Source: Actinacidiphila bryophytorum
Lineage (GTDB): Bacteria > Actinomycetota > Actinomycetes > Streptomycetales > Streptomycetaceae
Direction: 5' to 3'
DNA: 64,000 bases
Assembly (NCBI RefSeq): GCF_016916835.1
Contig: NZ_JAFFIX010000016.1
Span: 62,001-126,000 of the forward strand
Made by a program: the position numbers and the translations under genes. Below the pieces are notes generated by a model. The model did no database searches, was not told the origin of the DNA, and saw nothing but the letters and a program-made list of their open reading frames with translations. Of the stretch, positions 17,161 to 26,361 are shown one piece after another (the first letter of the stretch is position 1; every line of letters begins with the position of its first letter).

Positions 17161-19961
17161 ACGGCGCTGTCCTGCCTTCCTGGCCGGGCCGCGGCGGCGG
17201 GCTCCGCCGCGCGGGGGACGATTTCCACGGCCAGTTCGGCGACGTGGTGGCCGCGCGGGGAGCGCACATGCAGCTCGTCCTCGCCCGGCAGCATCTCCTC
17301 GAAGACCGTCCTGGTCCTGCCGCCCGCGGTCAGCGCGTCCAGGGCGATCAGCGACAGGGGGCTGTCGAAGTCGACGTACTGCGGCTTGGAGCCGCCGAAG
17401 ACGGCGCCGAAACCGCCCGCGTCGCCGTCGCGCTGCCGGTGCAGGGTGGCGAACACCCGGTCGGGCAGCCCGTGGTCGCGGCGCCAGCGCTGCCACCGCA
17501 GGTAGAACCCGGCGTCGTCCATGCCGGGTTCGCGCTCGGGCAGCGCGCCGGGCGCGGCCGTCCAGGACCTGCGGTGCAGGACCACGCTGCGGTAGCGGAC
17601 CCGGGGCCTTGCGGTGACCCCGTCGCGCGCGGGCTGCTCCGGCACCCCGCGCCACACGTCGAAGGAGGCCCGGGAGGTCGGCGAGAGCAGCAGCAGGGTG
17701 CGCGGCACCTCGGGCAGCACCATCGGCACCAGGTAGCCGAGGTAGAGCGGGATCACCTCGGCGCCGAGCCGCCGGGAGCGCAGCACCAGCCGGTCGGCGT
17801 CCTGGTCGTGCTCGGCGTAGAGGTCGTCCAGGTCGATCCTGGCCTCGGCGGGTGCGGTGCTGCTCTCGCCGGGGCAGACGATCTCGTAGTCGGTCAGCCG
17901 CCCGTGCAGGTTGAGGTTGGTGGTGGCGGAGCCCGCGGTGATCTCGGCGAAGACCGCGCCGGGCGGCTGCCATTCGCGCAGCGTCTCACGCAGCCGCCCG
18001 CTCAGCCCGCCCTCGTCCTCGTGCCCGCCGCCGGCCGCGACCTCGTCGAAGCAGTGCGTGAAGCGGGTGAAGGGGAAGGAAAGTCCGCCGTAGGAGTTGT
18101 TGAGCACCACCAGCGGGTCGGCCGGGCGCCTGGCGAGTTGCAGGAAGTGGCTGTGCGGGGCGAAAGCGCCGCCCAGCGGCGCCAGTTCGGCCGTCACCGC
18201 GCTCACCAGGTCCTCGCCGAGCCGCATCTCGGCGCCATCCTCCGGGTGCGCCGCCCACAGCTCCCGCATCCGGCCGGTGAACTCGGCGCGGGCCTTGTCG
18301 AGGGCGGCGACCTCCGCCATGCCCAGCCAGTTCTCCTCCGGCGCGTGGCTGCCGTCCGCCGCCCAGGGCGACTTGAGCGAGGTGAACTGCAGATACTGCG
18401 TGAAGATGTCCTCGTGGAAGTCGTGCACGAGCCGCACGAGGTCCTCGCAGCGCCCTCCGCGGCCGTAGCGGGCCAGGAAGAAGCCCTTGAGGGTGAGCCG
18501 TTGCGGCAAGGCCACGTCGAAGGCGGGCATCATGCCGGTGAGCGCGTGCAGCGGCGCCGCGGCCAGCTCCGTCCACTCGGTGAGGTCGGCTGCGACCTGC
18601 TCCTCGCGTACGTCCTCGTAGAGCAGTGTCTGCGGCAGCGAGGGCGCGGCGGCGCCGAGGTCCTTCTGCAGCTCCAGCAGGTCGCGGCGCAACGCGGCCA
18701 GCAGCTCGCGGCGGTCGGCGGCACCGGCGTGCCGGAAGCGCTCGACGCAGGCGGCGGGTCCCGCCAGGCGGTCGGCGACGACGTCGGCCCAGCCGCGGTC
18801 CAGGGCGCGCAGGGCACCGCGGAAGGACTCCAGCGGGTCCGCGGTGTGCACATCGGTGGCCAGCCCCGTCATCTGCAGGATCTCCAGGTCCAGCAGGGTC
18901 GCCGCATAGTGCCCGGCCTGCTCGCCGCTCGCCCCGGTCTCGGCGGTCAGCCAGCCGGTCAGCTCGGCGTACCGCAGCTGCGGGCGGTCGCGGAAGAGCG
19001 CGGTCAGCCGCTCCAGGGTGCCGCTGTGGCGCAGGAAGAACAGCCGGTCGTGGGCCGCGTCGAAGCTGACCGCGGCGCTGTCGTCGCCGGCGGTGACGGA
19101 GCGGCGGACGTAGCGGATGCGGTCCTCGTCCAGCTCCCAGCCCGCGGACAGGGTGACCGGCAGGTCGTCGCGCCGGGCGGCGTCCGCGGCGATCAGCTCG
19201 GCGAGCCTGGCCAGCACCACGACGTTGAGCCGGGGGTGGCTGGTCCAGCCGCCGCCGGTGGCGACCTCGGGTCCCTGCTCGCCGAAGGCGCCCTCGGCGA
19301 AGATGCCCTCGGCGACGGCGGTGAAGGTGCTGAACGGGCTGGTCTTGCAGGCGGTCCTGTACAGGTACGCCAGCAGGGAGCGCTCCTTCTTCCTGGTGCG
19401 CTTGTCCGGTACGGGCGCCCGGTCGGCGACGAAGGCGTCCAGCTGGCCGTCCAGGGTCGGCGAGGCCAGCGCGAGGGCGAGCCGCAGCCGGTCCTCACCC
19501 GCCAGGTCGCGCAACCGGGTCCGGGTCGCGGCGAGTTCGCGGGCCAGCAACGGGCCGCCCGCACCGCGCAGTTCCTCCAGGCGCAGCCGGGCGTCCAGCC
19601 ACCCGGCCAGCAGAGCGCCGGTGCCGCCGCCCACCTCCGCGGCCAGCCGGCGTACGGCGCCTGCATCGCGGGGCAGCCGGTCGTTGAAGACCTGGCGGCG
19701 CAGCGCGAGGACGGCCCTGCGCCGCCCCTCGTCCTCGGTCTGCTTCACCAGCACGGTCAGCGGGTCGTTCAACTCCGCCCCGATCGAGGCGAGTTCCGCT
19801 TCGGCGGCCAGCACCCGGCCGGCCCACGCCCGGGCGTCCGGGCTGCGCAGCCGGTGCACGGCCGCGACCGGCAGGCCCGCCACCCGCAGCATGAAGCGGC
19901 GGTGTAGCAGCCAGCTGTTCGGGCTGTCCCCCGTGTCCTGCGCGGCGGCGTCGACGCTCAT
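17157..19961 (-). CDS. LanB-type dehydratase, glutamylation domain (tRNA-Glu dependent)
   Basis: A 934-residue protein matching the N-terminal (glutamylating) part of lantibiotic dehydratases, as in thiopeptide TbtB and goadsporin GodF. The region RTRKKERSLLAYLYRTACKTSPFSTFT is the recognisable RT-x-x-R-x-x-PFG/STF core; later SATTNLNLHGRLTDYEIVCPGE and the YLGYLVPMVLPEVPRTLLLLSPTS block follow. It transfers glutamate from Glu-tRNA to Ser/Thr of the core peptide before elimination by the SpaB_C protein. ATG 19961 is 77 bases after SagB. The gene ends in a four-base overlap with the eliminase gene. Confidence 0.9.
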   Translation of the reverse strand: MSVDAAAQDTGDSPNSWLLHRRFMLRVAGLPVAAVHRLRSPDARAWAGRVLAAEAELASIGAELNDPLTVLVKQTEDEGRRRAVLALRRQVFNDRLPRDAGAVRRLAAEVGGGTGALLAGWLDARLRLEELRGAGGPLLARELAATRTRLRDLAGEDRLRLALALASPTLDGQLDAFVADRAPVPDKRTRKKERSLLAYLYRTACKTSPFSTFTAVAEGIFAEGAFGEQGPEVATGGGWTSHPRLNVVVLARLAELIAADAARRDDLPVTLSAGWELDEDRIRYVRRSVTAGDDSAAVSFDAAHDRLFFLRHSGTLERLTALFRDRPQLRYAELTGWLTAETGASGEQAGHYAATLLDLEILQMTGLATDVHTADPLESFRGALRALDRGWADVVADRLAGPAACVERFRHAGAADRRELLAALRRDLLELQKDLGAAAPSLPQTLLYEDVREEQVAADLTEWTELAAAPLHALTGMMPAFDVALPQRLTLKGFFLARYGRGGRCEDLVRLVHDFHEDIFTQYLQFTSLKSPWAADGSHAPEENWLGMAEVAALDKARAEFTGRMRELWAAHPEDGAEMRLGEDLVSAVTAELAPLGGAFAPHSHFLQLARRPADPLVVLNNSYGGLSFPFTRFTHCFDEVAAGGGHEDEGGLSGRLRETLREWQPPGAVFAEITAGSATTNLNLHGRLTDYEIVCPGESSTAPAEARIDLDDLYAEHDQDADRLVLRSRRLGAEVIPLYLGYLVPMVLPEVPRTLLLLSPTSRASFDVWRGVPEQPARDGVTARPRVRYRSVVLHRRSWTAAPGALPEREPGMDDAGFYLRWQRWRRDHGLPDRVFATLHRQRDGDAGGFGAVFGGSKPQYVDFDSPLSLIALDALTAGGRTRTVFEEMLPGEDELHVRSPRGHHVAELAVEIVPRAAEPAAAARPGRQDSAV

Positions 19962-20038
19962 GCCGCTCCTTCCTGTCCTTCGCTTCGGTACGGTCCGGTC
20001 CGGTCCTTCGGTGTACGCGGGCTGCCCTGCCGGGAGGC

Positions 20039-21625
20039 TCAGGCGATGTCGTAGCGGAAGTCGGCGGGGCGGGGGCGCTCGTGGCCGATCATCATGATCA
20101 GCAGCGGCACCTCGCCGGTCTCGTCGAGTGCCAGCTCCTCGGTGAAGGAGATCGCGTCGAAGCCCAGCGCCACCCCGCAGGACAGCCCGGCGGCGGCCGA
20201 CGCGGTGTAGACGGCCTGCGAGATCCCGCCGATCACCGCGTTGACCAGCCGGTACCCCCGGTCGCCCACGGCGTCGAGCACCGCGGTGGTCCTGGCCGTG
20301 GGCACGATGACGGCGGCGGCCTGCTCCAGGTTGTAGTTGGCCAGGAAGTAGTTGCGCTGCAGGAACTCCCCCGGGCTGCCGGCCGCGACCAGCCGCAGCG
20401 AGCCGTCGGCCCGGTCGTGGAGGTAGCTGCCGGGCGCGACGCCCGCCACGTGGTTGACGAAGACGTACGCCCGGCTGAGCGTGCCGCCGCCCGCGCTCTC
20501 CGCGTCGCTGTCGAGGGTGCCCGCCGCGTCCACCGCGGCCAGCACCGTCGACAGGGCGTCCGCGGGGAGCGCCGTGGTCGCCTGGAAGCGGCCGAAGCTG
20601 CTGCGCCGGGAGCGCAGCGCGGTGCCGACCGCGGTGTCCAGCTCCCGCGGCGCGGGCAGCGCGGTCCGCTCGCCGCCCGCGGGCACGGGCAGCGCGAGCG
20701 CCTTGTCCAGGACCCCGGCGGCCGGCCGGTCCGCGGCGCCCTCCAGGGTCGCGGCGTGCATGCGGAGTACGGTCTCGAAGGTCATGGTCGTCCGGGACCG
20801 CTCCTGGTCGGCGTAGCTCACCCGCGGCGGCGCCGCCGCGGGGGCCGCGACCACCGGGTCGCGCTCCCAGCGCAGCGGGACGACCGCGAAGACGCCCTCC
20901 TCGTCCTGCTCCAGGCCCAGCAGCCGGCCCAGCCGGTCCTCGTCGAACCACAGGGCGGGGCCGATGTGCAGCCCGTGCGCCCTGGCCCAGATCCGCCAGG
21001 TCTGCAGCAGGGCGCCGGTGTCCATCGTGACGACGTGGTAGCAGAAGCTGTTGTACTTGAAGGCGTTCTGCCAGAAGCGCACGCCGAGGACCAGGAACTG
21101 GTCGTAGCCCGCCAGTTCACCGCCGGCCGCCGCACGCACCTCGGCCGTGGCGTCGCCCGCGAGCAGTCGGCGCAGGTCGTGGTGGGGCGTGGAGTAGTAG
21201 TAGACGCCGGGGGTCAGCGGACCCGAGGGGCCCGCCACCCAGTGCACGCCCACCGGGTAGAGGCCGCCGCCCGAGGCGCTGCCGCGCGACCAGTTGGCCT
21301 GCGTGTACATCGGCAGGGTGCCCAGGTCGGAGTTGGCCTGCACCGCGAGCCTGCGGCCCACCAGGCCGTAGGACTCCTGGAGCATCCCGGCGAGCAGCGG
21401 CAGCGTGAAGGCGCCGGTGCCGCGCGGCCCGAACAGGCCGCGCTGCACGCTCGCCCCCTCCGTTGCGGGGAGGTCCGCCGCCTGCGGCAGCGGGAAGGCC
21501 GCGGCGCCGGGGAAGTGCTTGCCCTTGCGCGGCCGGTCGGCCCAGTCCGGCACGAAGTCGGCCGGCTCCATGGGATACCTGCCGCGCCGGACGATGGCGG
21601 TCGCGTACTCATGGGCGAATCCCAT
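20039..21625 (-). CDS. SagB-type FMN-dependent azoline dehydrogenase
   Basis: A 528-residue double nitroreductase-fold protein of the SagB/ThcOx family. Recognisable parts include SRGSASGGGLYPVGVHW, RFWQNAFKYNSFCYHVVTMDTGALLQTW and the C-terminal half with SRRSSFGRFQ...LQRNYFLANYNLEQAAAVIV. These enzymes oxidise azolines to aromatic azoles with FMN. Its presence means that at least some of the rings made by YcaO become thiazoles or (methyl)oxazoles. It lies 49 bases after the second YcaO in the same operon. Confidence 0.92.
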   Translation of the reverse strand: MGFAHEYATAIVRRGRYPMEPADFVPDWADRPRKGKHFPGAAAFPLPQAADLPATEGASVQRGLFGPRGTGAFTLPLLAGMLQESYGLVGRRLAVQANSDLGTLPMYTQANWSRGSASGGGLYPVGVHWVAGPSGPLTPGVYYYSTPHHDLRRLLAGDATAEVRAAAGGELAGYDQFLVLGVRFWQNAFKYNSFCYHVVTMDTGALLQTWRIWARAHGLHIGPALWFDEDRLGRLLGLEQDEEGVFAVVPLRWERDPVVAAPAAAPPRVSYADQERSRTTMTFETVLRMHAATLEGAADRPAAGVLDKALALPVPAGGERTALPAPRELDTAVGTALRSRRSSFGRFQATTALPADALSTVLAAVDAAGTLDSDAESAGGGTLSRAYVFVNHVAGVAPGSYLHDRADGSLRLVAAGSPGEFLQRNYFLANYNLEQAAAVIVPTARTTAVLDAVGDRGYRLVNAVIGGISQAVYTASAAAGLSCGVALGFDAISFTEELALDETGEVPLLIMMIGHERPRPADFRYDIA

Positions 21626-21674
21626 GGGTGCGTCCTTTCTGTGCGGTGAGTGCGGTGGCGCCGGGCGGCCCGGC

Positions 21675-24068
21675 TCAGGGGAAGGGGTGCGGGGCCGGGT
21701 TGAGGTCGGCTGCGGTCAGGTCGCGGTCGTGCAGGCCTGCTTCGCGCAGGGCGGTACGTGTCCTGGGCAGGTGGCGGGCGCGCTGCCGGCGCCAGCCGAA
21801 GTCGATGGGCAGCAGGCCCGGCACGATCACCCCCGCGGTGTGGAAGCCGAGGTCGCGCTGCTCGGGCATGGTCTGGTCGACCACGACGACGTCGAAGCCG
21901 GCCCCGGTGACCGCGGTGACGCAGGTGTGGACGTCGTCGCCGAGGTCGTCGCCCGGCGGCAGGGTGCCGGGGCCGGTCGCCGGGAGGTCCGCGAGCGCGA
22001 CCCGCGGGCGGTCGGTGCGCAGCAGGAAGTCGGCGTGGGTGGCCATCTCCGGCAGGCCGTAGAGCAGCGGGTGGTCGTGCAGCACCAGCACCTTGTCGAA
22101 GTCCGCGGCCAGGGAGCGCAGCCGGGCCTCGTCACGTGCGGTCCTGCGGCGCAGGTTGACCGCGTCGGTGGCGATCTCGCACAGCCCCGCGGCCAGCGCG
22201 GACTCCGGGTCGAGGCCCGCGCCCGCCCCGAAGCACAGCCGGCCGAGCCCGCCGTCGACCCGCTCGGCAACGGCGGTCACCACGGGGATGGGGAAGCTGA
22301 TCCTGGTGTCGAAGAAGCGGGCGCGGTAGCCGTACATCGCCAGCCGGTCGATCATCGCGCGGGTGTGCGCGCTGCGCGTCCCGCTCACGTCGATCTCCGG
22401 GAGCGGCGCCCGGCCGTACCAGGCCAGCAGGAAGGCGTCGCGCTCGACGACCTCCATCAGGCCGTAGTAGACGGCCTCGGCCAGACTGCCGCCGGACGCG
22501 CAGCCGTTGGAGCTCTCCTGCACGAAGCGGTGCTCAAGTCCGCCGGGCGCGTGGTAGTACGCCAGGATCTCCGGTACGAGCAGCGGCTGCTGGTCGCGCA
22601 GGGACCAGCCCCACACCCAGGGGATCGGCCGGGCCGGGTCGAAGGGGCGCACCCCGGGCTCGGCGCGGTGGAAGTCGTCGGAGTACAGCCCGCACTCCCG
22701 CGGGTCCACCACCCGCTCCGCGGCGGCCAGTTCGTCGTACGAGGCCAGCACCGAGGTGCGCTTGCCGCGCGGGCGCATCCCCGCGAAGCGCTCAAGTCCT
22801 TCGAGCAGGCCGACGCGTTCGCTGGAGCGGTAGCTCGGGGTGTGGCCGCCCCAGAAGCACTCGCGCAGGTAGTCGCCCGAGCGCAGCAGGAACGACCCGA
22901 CGGTCGAGGACGTCGACGCCGAGATCAGGTCCGGCACCACGGACGGGCCGAGCATCCCGGCCGCCGGGTTCACGAACGCCTCGAAGGGCACGTCGTAGTC
23001 GTCCGCGGGCCGCGCCCTGAAGACGTCGGGGGCGGACTTGGGCGCGGGCGCGAAGCTGATCCGCGCCTCCGGTGCGGTGTCCGCGGGCCGCAGCCCGCAG
23101 CGCGGGCACTCGGCGTCGGGGACGAAGGCGAAGCGGGTGACGCGGAGCGTCTCCGCGTCCAGCAGGAAGGCGTACGGCAGCCGCCCCGCGGTGGGCGGCT
23201 GCTCCCGGTGCGCGGCGACCAGCGCGACGACGGCGTCCACGCCGAAGGCCGGGCCGTGCGGGCCGCGCCCGGCCGCCCTGGTCCCGTCGCCGGTCTCCAG
23301 CGCCTCCCGCAGCGCCCGCGAGCGCACCCCCTGCCACCGCCGGGCCAGGCACCGCGGACACGCCGTGCCCCCGCCGGGCGCGAACGGCCCGACGAGCACG
23401 TGGTGCCCGTACCGGAACACCCCGACCTCGCCGTCGGCCCCGTCCCCGTCGTCCACGTCCGCGCCCAACTCGTCCCGCACCCCGAGCGCCCCGACGACGA
23501 CCCGCCCCCCACCCCACCACCGCAACCCGTCGGCCACCGCCGCGGCCAACTCCCCGCAGGCATCGCCAAGCGTCCCGCCGTACCCGACCCGGCCATGGCC
23601 GCCCCCGGCAGCGATGCGGAGACCACCGACCGCGCGGCCGGGCGCACCAGCGCCGGCCGCCGGGCGGGTCAGCGAGCCCGGCCGGGAGCCACCCGCAGCC
23701 GCACGGGCCGCGCCGGCAGCACCACCGCTCCCGGCCCCAGCGCCGGACACACCAGCAGCACCGGCGCCCGGCACGGCGCCGGCCCCGACCGCGCGGCCGG
23801 ACACACCAGCGCCGGCCGCCGGGCGGGTCAGCGAGCCCGGCCGGGAGCCACCCGCAGCCGCACGGGCCGCGCCGGCAGCACCACCGCTCCCGGGCGCACC
23901 AGCAGCGCCGGTGCCGGGCGCAGGGCGGGATGGGCCGACAGCACCGCCGGTGCCGGGCGCCGTGTGGGCCACCGGCGTGGGCCGGGCTGCCGCGGGGGCG
24001 GGGGCGGGGGTGCCGGCAGCGTCACCCGTGCCGGTGGGGGCGGGCGGTGGCTGGGGTGGGGCCGTCAC
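21675..24068 (-). CDS. YcaO cyclodehydratase (second of two) with repetitive N-terminus
   Basis: A 797-residue YcaO protein starting at GTG 24068, which overlaps the ThiF-like gene by four bases. The catalytic part has QESSNGCASGGSLAEAVYYGLMEVVERDAF and ends in PHPFP like its paralogue. Two intact CPRC pairs (CPRCLARRWQ and ECPRCGL) suggest a bound zinc, unlike the first YcaO, where one pair is lost. The first ~160 residues are Ala/Gly/Pro-rich with a duplicated block containing GGSRPGSLTRPAAGAG. Having two full-length YcaO proteins suggests division of labour between Cys and Ser/Thr, or a hetero-dimer. Confidence 0.9.
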   Translation of the reverse strand: MTAPPQPPPAPTGTGDAAGTPAPAPAAARPTPVAHTAPGTGGAVGPSRPAPGTGAAGAPGSGGAAGAARAAAGGSRPGSLTRPAAGAGVSGRAVGAGAVPGAGAAGVSGAGAGSGGAAGAARAAAGGSRPGSLTRPAAGAGAPGRAVGGLRIAAGGGHGRVGYGGTLGDACGELAAAVADGLRWWGGGRVVVGALGVRDELGADVDDGDGADGEVGVFRYGHHVLVGPFAPGGGTACPRCLARRWQGVRSRALREALETGDGTRAAGRGPHGPAFGVDAVVALVAAHREQPPTAGRLPYAFLLDAETLRVTRFAFVPDAECPRCGLRPADTAPEARISFAPAPKSAPDVFRARPADDYDVPFEAFVNPAAGMLGPSVVPDLISASTSSTVGSFLLRSGDYLRECFWGGHTPSYRSSERVGLLEGLERFAGMRPRGKRTSVLASYDELAAAERVVDPRECGLYSDDFHRAEPGVRPFDPARPIPWVWGWSLRDQQPLLVPEILAYYHAPGGLEHRFVQESSNGCASGGSLAEAVYYGLMEVVERDAFLLAWYGRAPLPEIDVSGTRSAHTRAMIDRLAMYGYRARFFDTRISFPIPVVTAVAERVDGGLGRLCFGAGAGLDPESALAAGLCEIATDAVNLRRRTARDEARLRSLAADFDKVLVLHDHPLLYGLPEMATHADFLLRTDRPRVALADLPATGPGTLPPGDDLGDDVHTCVTAVTGAGFDVVVVDQTMPEQRDLGFHTAGVIVPGLLPIDFGWRRQRARHLPRTRTALREAGLHDRDLTAADLNPAPHPFP
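23628..23899. repeat. Imperfect direct repeat inside the second YcaO gene
   Basis: About 113 bp starting at 23628 recurs almost unchanged at 23787, a shift of 159 bp (53 codons), so the frame is kept. It encodes the repeated GGSRPGSLTRPAAGAG block of the low-complexity N-terminus. Confidence 0.85.
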
Positions 24069-26356
24069 TGGTGGGCCTCGGGGGTGGTCAGGAGGATGCG
24101 GGTGGTGTGGAGGCGGCCGGCCGCCAGGTCGGGGGTGTGGGACGGGGCGGTCAGGACGTCGCGGCCCGCGGCGCGCAGGGCGGCCGCCACGGCCGGCCAG
24201 TCGGTGGGCGCCGCCGGGGCGGCGGGGGCGGCGGTCGGGACCAGGGCGGAGGGCGCGAGGTCGGCGAGCAGCGGGTCGCCGAGGTCGGGGGCGCCGCCGG
24301 TCTGTACGGCGCCGAGCAGGTCGCGCACCGCGGTCAGCACGGCGTCCCGGCGGCTGAGGCCCGCGGCGAGCGCCCAGCGCGGGCTGCCGGTCGCCGGGTC
24401 CGCGGTCCTGGCCAGGACGACCGGCAGGACGCTCTCCCGCGGGGCGCCGCCCAACTCCAGGATCTCCAGGTCGGCTTCGAGGCCGCCCGCGGACCTGAGC
24501 AGGAAGGTGGTCTCGGCGTCGTCGGCGTCCAGCGTGTCGGGCGCTATCAGCCCGACGCCCGCGGTGCCGGCCAACGCCCGGCGCAGCACGTCGTGGGCGA
24601 GCGCGGTCCGCAGGCCGCGGGCCACCGCGGCGGCCGGGGTCACGCCCGCGCCCGTACCCGCGGAGGTCGGCTCGACGACCCTGGCCTGATTGTCCGGGCC
24701 GAAGGGCCGCAGCGCCGCCGCGGGCACCAGCAGCGTCTCCCCGCTGAGCAGCGACGTCGCGGGGCACCATCGGGCGACCAGCTCGGCGGGGGTGCCCAGG
24801 CCCGATGCGATGCTCAGCCTGGCCGGTTCCACCGAGCGCCACTTGCCGCGTGCGGCCTCCAACTCCGCACCGGACAGCGCCTGCTGGACGGGCACGACGC
24901 GCTCGACGTAGACCTCGGCGGCGCGTTGCAGCGCCCGCAGCCGCGCCCCGGCGACGTGGTGGATGTCGAAGGCGGTCACCTCGCGCCGCACCCGGTGCCC
25001 GGTGCCGAGCACCACCGTGCTGACCTTGAGCGGCGTCTGCGCCCAGTCCTCGTCGGCGTAGGCGGCGAAGACCCCGGTCTTGGGCTGTACCAGCACCGAC
25101 CGCTCGGAGATCTCCGCGAGCGCCGCCTGCGCGGCGTCCTCCTCCGCGGCCCCGTCCCCGACGGGTCCCCCGAGCGGCGACACCGCGCCGGGCGCCGGCG
25201 CGTCCTGCGCCGGGAGGAGTTCGGCCAGCAGCGGCGTCCGCTCGGGCTGCTCGGACCGCTCCTGCTGCCCGGGCGCGGTCGCGCAGTGCGGGCAGCGCGG
25301 GTGCGGGAGCAGCGGTTCCGCGGTGGTGTCGAGGGAGTCGGTGTGCTGGATCAGCAGCTGGTTCTCGGTCTCGGCGGGCAGCACACCGGTGGTGCGGCGG
25401 AAGACCTCGTAACCGAGCAGGTTGCCGATCATCGCGGCCAGCGGGCCGCCGACAGCGGGGGCCGCCGTGTCGCGCGGGCCGCCGGGTGCGAGCGTGCTCC
25501 ACAGGTCGGCGGCGGCGCCGGCCTCGCCGTTCGTGCCGAGCCGCAGCGCGGCGCACGTCCAGCACCCGGCGGCACCGCGGGACATGAGCGGGCCGATCAC
25601 GACGGAGTCGCCGAAGGGCCAGGCGGGCAGCAGCAGCCGGCCGGCCGGGATCCCGGCGTCGAGGAGTGCGGCGAGCCGCCGGGGCGCCTCGGCGCCGGTG
25701 ACGAGCACCATGTCGTAGCCGTCGAGGTCCTGCCAGCCGTACGCGGCGGGGTCGGCGCCCGCGGTGGCGTCCAGGAGGGTGACCTCGGCGGCGCAGCCGG
25801 CCTCCCGCAGCGCCGCGGCCTCGCCGGTGACGTCGGCGAAGCCGTTGCCCGGGCGGTCGATGGAGCGCGGCACCGCGACGGCGGCGCACCCGTTGCGTAT
25901 CAGGCTGAGCGCGGCCCAGCGGGCGACCGCGTCGTCGCCGAGTACGGCGACCCGGGTCTGCCGGAACTCCCGGAAACGGGCCTGCGACCCGTCGGTGTAG
26001 TGGTCGATGTAGTCGACCTGTGCGGCGAAGCGCTCGACGACGGCCGGCTCCAGCGGCTCCGCGCCGGCGTCCGCGGGGACGGCGTCCCGGGCGAAGCCAC
26101 GCGCGTAGAGCGTACCGACCAGTCGGACCACCATCTCGCGCTGCTTGTCGCCGAGACCCTCGCAGAGCGCGGCCACCGTGTGGTCGCCGGTCAGGTGCGG
26201 GACCATCAGCGTGGCGAAACGGTAGGCGGACGGCATGACGACGCTGAATCCGCCGCGCGCGTTGTGGAAGTGCACGCCGGTGGGGGTCTGGGTGTAGAGC
26301 ACGTCCCGGCGGATCCGCGGGCGGGTGCCGGCGATCTCGTCGTAGGTGGACACCAT
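24065..26356 (-). CDS. ThiF-like TOMM leader-peptide-binding protein (ocin-ThiF family)
   Basis: A 763-residue partner protein that binds the leader and presents the core to YcaO. The N-terminus has an RRE/PqqD-like winged fold (GFSVVMPSAYRFATLMVPHL...), followed by a ThiF/E1-like domain (RVAVLGDDAVARWAALSLIRNG) with zinc pairs CWTCAALR and CPHCA, and a C-terminal half also found in TOMM cyclodehydratase partners. ATG 26356 is supported by GGAGG ten bases upstream; a GTG three codons earlier is too close to it. It begins five bases after the SARP stop. Confidence 0.88.
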   Translation of the reverse strand: MVSTYDEIAGTRPRIRRDVLYTQTPTGVHFHNARGGFSVVMPSAYRFATLMVPHLTGDHTVAALCEGLGDKQREMVVRLVGTLYARGFARDAVPADAGAEPLEPAVVERFAAQVDYIDHYTDGSQARFREFRQTRVAVLGDDAVARWAALSLIRNGCAAVAVPRSIDRPGNGFADVTGEAAALREAGCAAEVTLLDATAGADPAAYGWQDLDGYDMVLVTGAEAPRRLAALLDAGIPAGRLLLPAWPFGDSVVIGPLMSRGAAGCWTCAALRLGTNGEAGAAADLWSTLAPGGPRDTAAPAVGGPLAAMIGNLLGYEVFRRTTGVLPAETENQLLIQHTDSLDTTAEPLLPHPRCPHCATAPGQQERSEQPERTPLLAELLPAQDAPAPGAVSPLGGPVGDGAAEEDAAQAALAEISERSVLVQPKTGVFAAYADEDWAQTPLKVSTVVLGTGHRVRREVTAFDIHHVAGARLRALQRAAEVYVERVVPVQQALSGAELEAARGKWRSVEPARLSIASGLGTPAELVARWCPATSLLSGETLLVPAAALRPFGPDNQARVVEPTSAGTGAGVTPAAAVARGLRTALAHDVLRRALAGTAGVGLIAPDTLDADDAETTFLLRSAGGLEADLEILELGGAPRESVLPVVLARTADPATGSPRWALAAGLSRRDAVLTAVRDLLGAVQTGGAPDLGDPLLADLAPSALVPTAAPAAPAAPTDWPAVAAALRAAGRDVLTAPSHTPDLAAGRLHTTRILLTTPEAHQ

Positions 26357-26361
26357 GTAAG

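Noticed and set aside
17118..19907. A 929-codon plus-strand frame opposite the LanB gene
   Set aside because: The minus frame encodes a clear dehydratase with overlaps to both neighbours; the plus frame is rich in Gly, Gln, Val and Arg without motifs, a typical shadow.
23628..23899. Direct repeats as mobile-element ends
   Set aside because: They are in frame within the YcaO N-terminus and encode the same low-complexity peptide, so slippage is simpler.
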